From Novipirellula sp052161655 (GTDB taxonomy: Bacteria; Planctomycetota; Planctomycetia; Pirellulales; Pirellulaceae): a DNA stretch of 64,000 nt. The notes below the pieces were generated by a model, which worked only from the letters and a program-made list of their open reading frames with translations, was not told the origin of the DNA and did no database searches. The stretch covers positions 1 through 64,000 of the forward strand of contig NZ_CP197418.1 in assembly GCF_052161655.1 (NCBI RefSeq). Direction: 5' to 3'. The first letter of the stretch is position 1, and every line of letters begins with the position of its first letter. This document shows, in pieces, positions 17,672-27,227 of this stretch. Made by a program: the position numbers and the translations under genes.

Positions 17672-18790
17672 ATGAAGATCACTTGCCAACGCGAATCGCT
17701 CACCGCCGCCTTTGCTCTCGCCGCCAGCATTGCTCCGACCCGATCGCCCAAAGAGATTCTTCAAAATGTGAAAGTGACCGCATCGGGTTCACGGATCACC
17801 TTGACCGCCACGGACCTGGACGTCGGAATTCGCTTGGATGTCGAAGAAGGGGTCGAAGTGGAAGCCGAAGGCACCGCTTTATTGCCGGTTCAGCGAACGA
17901 TGGCGATTCTGCGTGAAAGCAATGACGAAACGCTGACGATCGAAACCGATGAATCTGGTATTCGCATCACCGGCAGCCGCAGTAAATTCCGTCTTCCCGG
18001 CAGCAATCCTGACGAATTCCCCAGCGTCGCGGAGTTCAATGAAGACAAATACCACGTGCTGCCCACCCGATTGTTTCGCGAAATGGTTCGCCGAACGGTA
18101 TTCGCCACGGATGCCGAAAGCAGCCGATACGCTCTCGGCGGTGTGCTGCTTGAAATGGAAGGCACCTCGGTGATCGCAGTGGGTACCGATGGTCGCCGCT
18201 TGGCCAAGATGGAAGGCACTGGCGAACCCCAGGGTGGCCACCAAACGACCGGAACCAGCACGATCGTTCCAACCCGAGCCATCCAGTTGATGGAACGTGC
18301 CGTCAGCGACAAGGACGATACCGTCGACGTCGCGGCCCGTTCAAACGATTTGTTGATTCGCACCCCACGAGCGGTCATCTATTCGCGACTGGTCGAAGGC
18401 CGTTACCCGAATTGGCGACAAGTGTTTCCAAAACGAGAATCAGCGGAACAGATCGACATGGCGGTCGGCCCCTTGTTCGCCGCCCTTCGCCAAGCAGCGA
18501 TTGTGACCGATCACGAGAGCCGAGGTATCGATTTTACCTTTGGTGATGGCACGCTGAAACTCGAAGCCAGCACAGCCGACATCGGGGAATCTCAGATAGA
18601 GTTGCCGATTCCTTACGATGCTGAAACGATCACGTTGACGATGGACCATCGTTACGTCGCCGACTTCTGCAAGGTGTTGGACAACGAAACGAATTTCGTG
18701 ATGGAAATCGAATCGTCATCCAAACCTGCACTGCTAACCACCGATGATGGTTTCAGCTACGTGATCATGCCGATGGCCCGCGACCGCTAA
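17672..18790 (+). CDS. dnaN: DNA polymerase III sliding clamp (beta subunit)
   Basis: Ring-shaped processivity clamp for DNA polymerase III. 372 residues, normal length, with the three repeated clamp folds. Recognisable parts are the start MKITCQRESL, the domain 1 segment TLTATDLDVGI, the domain 2 segment YALGGVLLEM and VGTDGRRLA, the domain 3 RYPNWRQVFP, and the ending YVIMPMARDR, equivalent to the usual YVIMPMRL. It is not in an operon with dnaA here; 16.5 kb and ten genes lie between them. Its stop is 3 bases from the stop of a convergent gene. Confidence 0.96.
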   Translation: MKITCQRESLTAAFALAASIAPTRSPKEILQNVKVTASGSRITLTATDLDVGIRLDVEEGVEVEAEGTALLPVQRTMAILRESNDETLTIETDESGIRITGSRSKFRLPGSNPDEFPSVAEFNEDKYHVLPTRLFREMVRRTVFATDAESSRYALGGVLLEMEGTSVIAVGTDGRRLAKMEGTGEPQGGHQTTGTSTIVPTRAIQLMERAVSDKDDTVDVAARSNDLLIRTPRAVIYSRLVEGRYPNWRQVFPKRESAEQIDMAVGPLFAALRQAAIVTDHESRGIDFTFGDGTLKLEASTADIGESQIELPIPYDAETITLTMDHRYVADFCKVLDNETNFVMEIESSSKPALLTTDDGFSYVIMPMARDR

Positions 18791-18793
18791 CGA

Positions 18794-21700
18794 TTATCGG
18801 GGCGGAGCGACGTCGTGCAACGATGCACCTTTCTCGGGACTGATCACCAGGATGGCAAATCGGGTCGCACCTTTGGCATCATCCGCACTGACGCTGGCGT
18901 AATCAAACCGGCCGCGTGAATCGGTGTAACCGTCCTTGTAAAAGCGGACGTCACCATCAGGATACTTTGCGTAAACCTTGACATACGCAGTATCGATAGG
19001 ATGGCGAGATTTGGCGTCACTGGCCTGTAGTTGCCCATAGCTTTCGGACACATAGGTCGTCATCTCGCCACCGAAGTAGAGAGCCGTATTTCGCGATGCT
19101 CCCGCGACCACTTCGACCAATAACGTTTGTCGACGGCGGTTTTCATCCAGATCATAACGGGCCACTCCACTGGCTTGATCAAAATCGAGTGTCTCACTTC
19201 GCATCGGTTTGACCATCGCCATTCGCTGCAGGTCCTCGCGAACAAACGGGGCCTTGCTAAACAGTAACTCCAGATCGACACCGTACAGATTCAGCGTCGC
19301 CGATTTGGTTTGACGATGATCGATCCGCAACGAGTCGCCTTCGACACGCACCATCACTTCGGGTTGTTGTTCCGCAGCAGATTCCTGTTGTCGCTCTCGA
19401 TCCAATACCGACAGATCGCCGGTGCCCTGCTCAATCGCTTTGGGTTCACCGTCGGTGGGATCTTTGGAAACCAGTTGCTCGCTGATCAGCAGATCGCGAC
19501 GCTGTCGTAACTGGTTCGCCAGTTCGCTAAAGCGAGACTGCCAACGCGGTACCGATTCCTTGCTGCGGCTGTTGGCGATCTGTTCAGCCCGATCATATTG
19601 GCCCTGATGCATGGCTAAATAGGCGTCCATGTAATCATATTGCAAGTGGGTTGCTATCGAATCGCGTTTGATTTTGGCAAACGTCTCGATCGCTTCTTCG
19701 ATCCTGTTTTGGATCAACAGATAGTAGGCCAAGGCAAGCCGTTCGTTCTGGGGGATCTCATTTTGGAACCCGAGCACGCGAACAAAGTCACGATATTGAT
19801 CGAGGAACGTCGAGTTCAGAATTTCGTTCTCCGCTCCCAGCCGATGAATACGAGCCCGCACGAGCGGTGCGTACTCGAGCATTTCCAGGACCCTTCGCTC
19901 GATCGCATCGACGCGTAACAGTGGGCTGTCGAACTCCGGTCCGACTCGCTCGACCAAATCCTCTGAAAGCGACAAGTAAGTTTCGATCGCAGCTTCGTCA
20001 CGGTACTTTAACGAATAAGCCCAAAGTTCCGATTCGGGGATATTGGCACTTCGTAGCACCTTGATGACCGCCTGATACACGTCTTGCTGCTGCATTCGAT
20101 GAGCGACCAACATCCAGTCGATATCGCGAAGATTCGCAGTCGCCAAGAAATCACTGATCTCAGCTGCGGTTCCACTGCGAGCGACTTTCTCCCAAGTCAC
20201 AGTGGTCAATTCCGTCGGCTGATCGACGACGTTGAACGAGCGAGTTCGTGCTCGGGCCAGCAGCTCTCCGTCGCTTGCGACCGTCGCAGGATAGTGGGGG
20301 AATTCGCCGGCGGCAGGAAAGTAAAACTGGTACTCAATCGCTTGGACCGCAAACGGAGCGAGCGTGAGCGTCTTGCTGTCGGTCACTTGGCTTCCGCTCA
20401 GTGGCAGACTGCCCTCGGGAATTTGCCAGAACACATCAACGATTTGTTGATCGCCGGTGGGATTGGAAATCACGGTTTGGCCTTTGTAAGCCACGCCCGT
20501 CAAAAACTCTTTGGGTTCTTCGGATCGGCGGTTCTGGGTCGGCGGCAGCGCGTTGGCCGAGGAGAATCTTTGTCCCACCAAAATGCTGCTGCTATTGTCG
20601 TCGTTGATCTTCAGAGTACGCAATCGCTTCATCACTACGGCAACCGGATGTTCCGGAGCGTAAGGTTGGCCTTCTTCGCTGGGCAAACTGATATCGCCCG
20701 CCTTCAGCGGTAACCCACACATCGCAAGCGCCACCAAAGCGGCGTGCCGGTTATTTACCGGATACAGCAAGTGCGAGGACACAGATGGATTGTTGCTGTC
20801 CGATAGAGCCAAGTCGGCCCAAAACGGATCGACGTCAATTAGACTATCAGGGAACGGTTCACCGACAGTGCGAACTTGATCCCACTGGCTCTCGGCCCAC
20901 TGTTTTGTCGAGTCGAGGTCGCGAAAGAAAGCGAATTCGGCGGCGCCCGAGCGACGCGAGAATCGACCCAAGGCACGAACAGCGACTTCGCCCAGGTCAC
21001 TCTTCTTCTGAAGCAATTCAATTTCTTTGAGGTCCAACGATCGTTTCTTTCGAGCAGGACGACCGCCGGATTTGTCACCGCCAGGTATGGCTCCGCCGCC
21101 AAACCCAAAGCCACCGCCTCCCATTCCGCCGCCGCCCATTCCAGCGGCGAATTCTTCGTCATCCGCGATGGCTCCGAACAACATGTCGCTGGCAACATCG
21201 TCAAACATGACGTTGGCTTTTAGCGCACTTTCGATATTGATGCGGACCTGTTGATAATCGGTATCCTGCAGATCTACCCACTCCTTCAATTCACGTCGGA
21301 CTTGTTCGCGAACCTCCGGCATCCTAATCGCCAACAGCGCTCGCTCGGCGTAGTTCAGTTGGTTGTATTGCCACAGCGCTGTATACGGTTTCAGATCATC
21401 CTCGAGTAGCCAGTGATCGACAAACTGTTTCTCTTTTTTGTTTTCGAGATAAGGCTTGATGACGTCGGCAAAGAAAGCAGGATCATGGGCCCGCAAGAAT
21501 AGGTGCAGCTCGTGACTCGCCAGTCGCGAGTAGGCTTCGAGTTTGGCAGCTTGACTAAGCTGATCCCAAACCGCCAGCTCGTCGAACTCATCAAACCGGT
21601 CGTCATCAACCAAGGTGCGGTACAGTTTCAACAACGCACCGACACTTCCATAGACTTGCAATTGAGCCGAACCGAGCTGCTGAAAGTCGAGTGGTTTCTC

Positions 21701-24700
21701 TTTGGAAACGATCGTCACGGCTCGCTCAAACGAGACCGCTTTCTCAGCCGCGATGGCTTTGGCAAGTCGCAAGTCGATCGTTTCGATATCGTCCAGCGGA
21801 GCGGTCACGGTTCGCTGGATCACCGTCGAGGGATCGCTAACGACGATTTGCAGAAGCGGTAGCCCGTCGATCACTTTGGCTGGTACCGTGACCAGCCCGT
21901 TGGCGTCGGGCCGCAAATTGGCGATTGTAACGCCACAATCCGCCAAAAAGTCGTAGTCGGACGTGGGGGTCTCGGAGTCTTCACCCAGACGACCCGCCTC
22001 GGCTTTCATCCGCGACATATCACTTTGCGGGGCACTCGCCCTTGGTTCATCGCCCGCCATCGCCGTTTGGCTGGTGTTGCTCGTTTCTTCGGTCTCCCAC
22101 GGATTCAAAATCACACTGGGCTGCGGCAACATCACACCAGGATACTTCGCGGCGTATCGACGACGCAGCACGTATTGATACTCATCTCCCAATCGCAGAT
22201 CGCTGATGTAACCAGATTGGGGAAGCGAAACGCTTCGGCCTCGCAGTGTGGGCGACGGCAAGTGCAGCGGATTCCCTGGACTTTCTACGTCAAAATAACG
22301 AGTCGCAATCACGTGCACGCGAGCCAAGTCGGTTTGTCCCGACAACTGGATTCGCAAGCCCTCCTCGTCACGCACAATCGACGCCACGCCGAGTGGGACG
22401 ACGGGGGAGACTTCGCGATGTCGAACGGTTCCGACAGCGACATCGTCGATCACAGGCCCATCAACGACAGCGATCGCGGTTTGCGTCGCGGTATCTCGGT
22501 CAATCAACCGATAATCGCCGGCATCCAACTTTTTGATGCGAAGCAATCCCTGGTCAATCACCAATTCGCTACTCAAATCGGTATCGTAAACTCCCGCACG
22601 AAGTCGGATCAATCGATAACGATCCGAGACTGGATCGGGACTAACAACCACAGGCAATTCGATGCCAATCTCGGTCGTGGTGTGAACAGTGTTGGGCCAA
22701 AAAACTTCGTCAAGCTTCAAGTCACGAGTATGACGAGGTCCCGATCCGGCTGCGAAACTAATTTGCTTGACGTACGGCAGCGATGACAAACGCACCCGGC
22801 CATGCTCATCCGTTTGCAACGTTTGATTGATCTGAGATCCTTTTACACGGGTCGACAGCGAGATCGAGACGGTCGCACCCGCAACCGCTTCGCCAGATCG
22901 GCCGCGAACTTCGATAACGTACTCGTCACCGTCACGTGTTAAAAAGGCATCATGGGTCGAATTGGTCAGCCGGATGGTGGCGATTTGCCACTGCTGGCGG
23001 GTACGAAGCGTATGCCGTTGATTCGCGGACAAAGAGCGGATTTTGCCACTCAGCGTTGCTTGGACGTGTTGTAATCGAGCGGGCACGCGAAACGGCACCA
23101 CCAAATCGCCCTGCGAATTTAACTTGATGTCGTCGATAGTTTTGGTTGTCGTGATCCCATCGAGATCGATCGCTTCAATTAGAACACTCACATCCGTCAA
23201 AACCGACGGATCGAGTGGGGTGTCCCCCATCGCGATGCGAGGGCGAATCAACAGCGAGCTACTGTCACCCGATTGCACTTGAGAGCGGTCGAGGTACATC
23301 CCAGCGGTCAAAGAGTAACCTTCGATGAGATGAGAGAATTTAATTTTTTCAGCAAGTTCGCCATCGGTCACGATCGCATCGCGGAGAGTGGCATCCGACA
23401 CCGGTGGCAACGTAATCGAACCCGAATCGTCCGCTAAAAATTCGCGTCCCCCCACGATCATGCGTGCTTTGGCGATCGGTTTGCGATTTTCGTCAATGAT
23501 GGTGAATTTCATTCCATCGGCGGTGATCGCGTCGACGTGGTGCAGTTCACCGCGGCGAATCATCGCCCGAGCACGGACTCCTTTGCCCACCAAATCAACC
23601 ACCCAGACACCTCGACCACGGATCTCGTCGAGTTCCAAAATTTCCCGATGACGCTGAACCGCAGGTTGGTTGTAGCTGAGTTTCCGCTCGTGTGTGGCGA
23701 TCAAACCATCGAGATCAATGTCGGTATCAAGACGTTCTTGGTGCGTTCGCAGGAAGGCGAGCGAGTTGATTTCATAGACGCGAAGCACAAGCTCGTCGAC
23801 GTTTTTGACATCCACGATCAATTGCGTCGGGTCGTCACTTGCGAATCGCGGCTTGTTTTGGGGAGCGAGTCGAAGTTGCACCGAGTCGCGAATCGCTTGC
23901 CGTTGGGCGGGTGACAGCAAGCGATACCACTGTTCTTCGTCGCCGATACCGAACATCAGTTTCGTTTCGGCAAACACGCTGCGAAGGTAATCGGGCTGGA
24001 TCAGTTCCGCGAACGCATCAGAGCTGTCCGCTTCTTTCAAGAAATGTTCGAGGTAAACGCGGACCAGCGAAACTTCGTCACCAATCGGCGGCAACAGTGC
24101 CATCGGCATAAAGTTTTCACCGAGATTTGCTTTCGGCGCAGGACGTTTTGCCCATTCCGGGTGCACGATCGGGCTTTGTCGCGGCAGTGCGAGGTAACGC
24201 AAAAAGAGGTCGCGATCATAAACGCCGGCTGCCAAGTTGGCTTCGAGCAAGCGAAACGTCGCCGACGCTTTTAACGAGTTGTAACTTGGTGGCAGCGAAC
24301 GAACATAGACTTCGACCCGTTTCAGGTAGGCGAGTCGCTCATTGGGCTGCTGCGACAAATCGACGTCATCGCTCGGACGAAGTCGTAACAGTTTCGCCGA
24401 AACAAACGAGTTGTCGTCGGCAATTTCGGGGACAGCCGAGGCAACGCGATCGAGTTCAGCAAGGGTCAGCACTTGATGAGCTGCGAGATCTCCAAAGCGA
24501 ACATCTTGTTTACGTCGCGATTGCAATTCACGGATCACCAGCTCGTCAAGGTTTGCGATCGTGGCATGATCGACTCGGGCGAGAAAGTCATGCAGATTCA
24601 ACTTCAGACCGGCGGTTTCGCCAGCTCGATACATTTCCGCTAATCGCCGCATCCCGATCGGCTGCAGCGTGTCATCCTGTTGCACAGCCTCTTTGACTAG

Positions 24701-25144
24701 ACGATCGAGGTCCAGCAGCGCGACATTAAATTGGCTTGGGTAGCGTCGCTCGCCTTTGACTGGCGGCGCAGGATGGTGCAATTGGACGCCGAGTCGTTTG
24801 ACCAAATGATCAATGGTCCGCTCGGGTGTTTGCGAATAGGTCAGCAACCGTTGGCGATCGATCATGCCGCGAATGACAGCGGTTTCATGACCTTTGTTTT
24901 CTGCCAACCAATCGTTCAGAATCACCTCGGCGCGATCCAATTGGCCCGACGTTTGGTAATGCAGACAGTGATAGAAGTAATAATCATCACTGCCCGGAAT
25001 CAGCTCTTCGAGAAACGCCTCGCGATCGTCCGCCAGAGCGTATCGTTCCATGATTCCGATGGGTTCAGCCATTACATTTCCTATGGCGAGTGAAAAGAGG
25101 AGAACGAAACCGAGTAGGGCTCGATGAGGCGAAATCGCAAGCAT
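18794..25144 (-). CDS. Giant secreted protein, alpha-2-macroglobulin-like and TPR-like parts
   Basis: 2116 residues with a signal peptide (about 1-26, ending NVMA). The N-terminal third is helical and tetratricopeptide-like. The middle has several beta-sandwich segments with bacterial macroglobulin or carboxypeptidase-regulatory character, for example KPIAKARMIVGGREFLADDSG and RSGEAVAGATVSISLSTR. A Gly-rich low-complexity stretch with GMGGGG repeats falls near residue 1340. The C-terminal third returns to TPR-like helices (ALAYYLLIQNRIEEAIETFAKI) and ends in a small beta domain. No CxEQ thioester is seen, so it is unlikely to be a trapping macroglobulin. Probably a periplasmic or cell-surface structural or binding protein. 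No frameshift is evident. Confidence 0.78.
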   Translation of the reverse strand: MLAISPHRALLGFVLLFSLAIGNVMAEPIGIMERYALADDREAFLEELIPGSDDYYFYHCLHYQTSGQLDRAEVILNDWLAENKGHETAVIRGMIDRQRLLTYSQTPERTIDHLVKRLGVQLHHPAPPVKGERRYPSQFNVALLDLDRLVKEAVQQDDTLQPIGMRRLAEMYRAGETAGLKLNLHDFLARVDHATIANLDELVIRELQSRRKQDVRFGDLAAHQVLTLAELDRVASAVPEIADDNSFVSAKLLRLRPSDDVDLSQQPNERLAYLKRVEVYVRSLPPSYNSLKASATFRLLEANLAAGVYDRDLFLRYLALPRQSPIVHPEWAKRPAPKANLGENFMPMALLPPIGDEVSLVRVYLEHFLKEADSSDAFAELIQPDYLRSVFAETKLMFGIGDEEQWYRLLSPAQRQAIRDSVQLRLAPQNKPRFASDDPTQLIVDVKNVDELVLRVYEINSLAFLRTHQERLDTDIDLDGLIATHERKLSYNQPAVQRHREILELDEIRGRGVWVVDLVGKGVRARAMIRRGELHHVDAITADGMKFTIIDENRKPIAKARMIVGGREFLADDSGSITLPPVSDATLRDAIVTDGELAEKIKFSHLIEGYSLTAGMYLDRSQVQSGDSSSLLIRPRIAMGDTPLDPSVLTDVSVLIEAIDLDGITTTKTIDDIKLNSQGDLVVPFRVPARLQHVQATLSGKIRSLSANQRHTLRTRQQWQIATIRLTNSTHDAFLTRDGDEYVIEVRGRSGEAVAGATVSISLSTRVKGSQINQTLQTDEHGRVRLSSLPYVKQISFAAGSGPRHTRDLKLDEVFWPNTVHTTTEIGIELPVVVSPDPVSDRYRLIRLRAGVYDTDLSSELVIDQGLLRIKKLDAGDYRLIDRDTATQTAIAVVDGPVIDDVAVGTVRHREVSPVVPLGVASIVRDEEGLRIQLSGQTDLARVHVIATRYFDVESPGNPLHLPSPTLRGRSVSLPQSGYISDLRLGDEYQYVLRRRYAAKYPGVMLPQPSVILNPWETEETSNTSQTAMAGDEPRASAPQSDMSRMKAEAGRLGEDSETPTSDYDFLADCGVTIANLRPDANGLVTVPAKVIDGLPLLQIVVSDPSTVIQRTVTAPLDDIETIDLRLAKAIAAEKAVSFERAVTIVSKEKPLDFQQLGSAQLQVYGSVGALLKLYRTLVDDDRFDEFDELAVWDQLSQAAKLEAYSRLASHELHLFLRAHDPAFFADVIKPYLENKKEKQFVDHWLLEDDLKPYTALWQYNQLNYAERALLAIRMPEVREQVRRELKEWVDLQDTDYQQVRINIESALKANVMFDDVASDMLFGAIADDEEFAAGMGGGGMGGGGFGFGGGAIPGGDKSGGRPARKKRSLDLKEIELLQKKSDLGEVAVRALGRFSRRSGAAEFAFFRDLDSTKQWAESQWDQVRTVGEPFPDSLIDVDPFWADLALSDSNNPSVSSHLLYPVNNRHAALVALAMCGLPLKAGDISLPSEEGQPYAPEHPVAVVMKRLRTLKINDDNSSSILVGQRFSSANALPPTQNRRSEEPKEFLTGVAYKGQTVISNPTGDQQIVDVFWQIPEGSLPLSGSQVTDSKTLTLAPFAVQAIEYQFYFPAAGEFPHYPATVASDGELLARARTRSFNVVDQPTELTTVTWEKVARSGTAAEISDFLATANLRDIDWMLVAHRMQQQDVYQAVIKVLRSANIPESELWAYSLKYRDEAAIETYLSLSEDLVERVGPEFDSPLLRVDAIERRVLEMLEYAPLVRARIHRLGAENEILNSTFLDQYRDFVRVLGFQNEIPQNERLALAYYLLIQNRIEEAIETFAKIKRDSIATHLQYDYMDAYLAMHQGQYDRAEQIANSRSKESVPRWQSRFSELANQLRQRRDLLISEQLVSKDPTDGEPKAIEQGTGDLSVLDRERQQESAAEQQPEVMVRVEGDSLRIDHRQTKSATLNLYGVDLELLFSKAPFVREDLQRMAMVKPMRSETLDFDQASGVARYDLDENRRRQTLLVEVVAGASRNTALYFGGEMTTYVSESYGQLQASDAKSRHPIDTAYVKVYAKYPDGDVRFYKDGYTDSRGRFDYASVSADDAKGATRFAILVISPEKGASLHDVAPPR

Positions 25145-25413
25145 GAGAAGAAATTCCAGGTGCAGAGTAGATGGGCAAGGCCATTATAGATCGCCGAAAC
25201 GGCAAAGTGACAACGATTGATCGAGTGGAAGTATTAGAGCGAATATGCCGGATTTGAGTTAAAAACCAGGAAAAACACGGGAAACAGGGTGCGAAGTAGT
25301 GGAATAGGACAAGCCAGGACTGCTGAATCGTTGGTCTTCGAGTCGGTTTGCGGCTGCGCAGGCTCTTCTGCCACCACTCCCCCGCTCTCACCACGACGGG
25401 GTCGCGGTAACGA

Positions 25414-25450
25414 GTCACCTCTCCCCCGACTTCGTCGGTGGAGAGGTGAC
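25414..25450. repeat. Hairpin repeat, 17-bp stem with 3-base loop
   Basis: GTCACCTCTCCCCCGAC (25414-25430) pairs with GTCGGTGGAGAGGTGAC (25434-25450) with one mismatch and a TTC loop. Its shape differs from the AGGCTTCCAGCCT palindromes elsewhere in the window, so it belongs to another family. Confidence 0.75.
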
Positions 25451-25648
25451 TACAGGAGGCTGGAAGAAAAACTCACCCTCAATATCCGATGACGACAGCA
25501 ACGCTTTAACAACCACGCTAGCCCCGGTTCTGGTGCGCCCTTTTTGAGGGGACGTTTTGTTGGACAACAGAACGGTGGCTAGCGCCAAAACCGCTAACAT
25601 AAGAGCGGTGATGGTTGTGAATCCGAAAATCATTTCAGCCAACGTCAT
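25415..25648 (-). CDS. Possible small membrane protein (doubtful)
   Basis: From the ATG at 25648 this gives 77 residues with one hydrophobic helix near residues 5-29 and a basic middle. The last 20 residues are the translation of the hairpin repeat at 25414-25450, so the natural end may have been altered by the repeat, or the frame may be fortuitous. No good ribosome-binding site. I have no family for it. Confidence 0.3.
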   Translation of the reverse strand: MTLAEMIFGFTTITALMLAVLALATVLLSNKTSPQKGRTRTGASVVVKALLSSSDIEGEFFFQPPVVTSPPTKSGER

Positions 25649-25716
25649 CTGATCTCTATAATAAAGGTGTATTCGCACGGAATCAGATCACTCGTCTTGG
25701 CAATGAGGAGATACCC

Positions 25717-27156
25717 ATGTCAAGTCAATTACGGCGCCGAGAATTTGTCTCAGGCGTGGCGGCGACGGGATTACTCGCCGGCACCTCAGCCCATCGATTG
25801 TTCGCCCATGAAGCAGATCCTGTCTGCCATGTTACGTATGAAACGATCCAGGATGCGATCGATTCACCGCCGGAACGATACGCTTTTGTTCCCGCCATCT
25901 TAGTTGGCACTGATAGCGACCATCCCGACTACATGGCGACGGTGGACGTGGATCCCAATTCGAATCAATACGGAAAGGTGGTAGGTCGCTTTTCGATGCC
26001 TGAACCCGGCGACGAACTACATCATTATGGATGGAATGCTTGCAGTAACTGTCACGGCCGTCGGCATCGGCAATATCTTGTCATACCGGGTTTAAAATCT
26101 GGCAATATTTATATCGTGGATGCGGCTGATCCCACAAAGCTGCGTCTGCACAAAACCATCTCGGGTGCAGAGATAGCTGCACAGACGAATCTGTCGTTTC
26201 CGCACACTGTCCATTGCCGAGCGGACGGCGTGATCATGCTTTCGATGTTAGGCGATGCCAAGTGGAACGCGCCTGGCGGTTTTCTTGAAATCGATGATAA
26301 CTTCGAAATTCGCGGCCGATGGGAAAAGTCGACTGCGGGCATGAACTTCAACTATGACTTTTGGTACCAACCGCGACACAACGTGATGGTCAGCAGCGAA
26401 TGGGCTGCTCCTAATACCGTCAAAACCGGGTTTAGTCTCGAAGATGTTGGTAAAGGCAAATATGGACAGTATCTGCATTTCTGGGACTGGTCGACGCACC
26501 AAATCAAGCAATCAGTTGATTTGGGTGAAAGCGGATTGATCCCGTTGGAGGTTCGTTTTCACCATAATCCAGATAGTTCGGATGGTTTCGTTGGAGCTGC
26601 ACTCAGTAGCGCCATCCATCATTGGCACAGAGAGGAGGATACTTGGAACACGGAGAAGGTGATTCAGGTGGATCCTGTTGAAACCGAAGGATGGCCATTT
26701 CCAGTACCGGGCCTTGTTACGGATATCTTGATATCACTGGATGATCGCTTTCTCTATTTTTCAAATTGGTTGCATGGTGACATCCGCCAATACGATGTAT
26801 CCAATCCATCAATGCCGAAGCTGGTAGGACAAGTTTGGTTGGGAGGTGTGATCGGGAAAACGTCGCAGTTGTCAACGCAAAACAAATCGGGTGGACCGCA
26901 GATGTTACAACTTAGCCGGGACGGCAAACGGTTGTACGTCACCAGTTCGTTGTACAGTGTTTGGGACAACCAGTTCTATCCGACAATGGGCGAAACAGGG
27001 TCATGGATGGCTCAGATTGATTGCGACACCCAAGATGGCGGAATGAAAGTCAACGAGCGATTTTTTGTCGATTTTGGCAAAGAACCTTGGGGACCTGCAC
27101 GAGCGCATGAGATTCGATTCCCCGATGGGGATTGCACCTCTGATATCTGGGTTTGA
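25717..27156 (+). CDS. Selenium-binding protein 56 / methanethiol oxidase, Tat-exported
   Basis: SBP56 (SELENBP1) family beta-propeller; bacterial members oxidise methanethiol to formaldehyde, hydrogen sulfide and hydrogen peroxide. Family text is clear in HHYGWNACSNCHG, the LSFPHTVHC region, NYDFWYQPRHNVMVSSEW, HFWDWS, FHHNPDSSDGFVG, the LSLDDRFLYFSNWLHGDI-like segment and RAHEIRFPDGDCTSDIWV. A twin-arginine signal (RRREFVSGVAATGLLAG) sits at the N-terminus, so this copy should be folded in the cytoplasm and exported to the periplasm. An AGGAGA lies 8 bases before the ATG. 479 residues, normal. A sulfur role may suit a marine planctomycete that handles algal organosulfur. Confidence 0.9.
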   Translation: MSSQLRRREFVSGVAATGLLAGTSAHRLFAHEADPVCHVTYETIQDAIDSPPERYAFVPAILVGTDSDHPDYMATVDVDPNSNQYGKVVGRFSMPEPGDELHHYGWNACSNCHGRRHRQYLVIPGLKSGNIYIVDAADPTKLRLHKTISGAEIAAQTNLSFPHTVHCRADGVIMLSMLGDAKWNAPGGFLEIDDNFEIRGRWEKSTAGMNFNYDFWYQPRHNVMVSSEWAAPNTVKTGFSLEDVGKGKYGQYLHFWDWSTHQIKQSVDLGESGLIPLEVRFHHNPDSSDGFVGAALSSAIHHWHREEDTWNTEKVIQVDPVETEGWPFPVPGLVTDILISLDDRFLYFSNWLHGDIRQYDVSNPSMPKLVGQVWLGGVIGKTSQLSTQNKSGGPQMLQLSRDGKRLYVTSSLYSVWDNQFYPTMGETGSWMAQIDCDTQDGGMKVNERFFVDFGKEPWGPARAHEIRFPDGDCTSDIWV

Positions 27157-27227
27157 TGCGATCGTGAAATGCCACGCTACTGCGAAACCAATCGCATCAG
27201 TCGGTTGCGGATGATGTTATGGAAACA

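Larger units (their letters stand above)
25145..25716. other. Divergent intergenic region with repeats
   Basis: 572 bases between two divergent genes. It contains the hairpin at 25414-25450 and, on the minus strand, a small frame that is described separately. Promoters for both flanking genes must lie here, but I see no clear -35/-10 pair. Confidence 0.5.
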
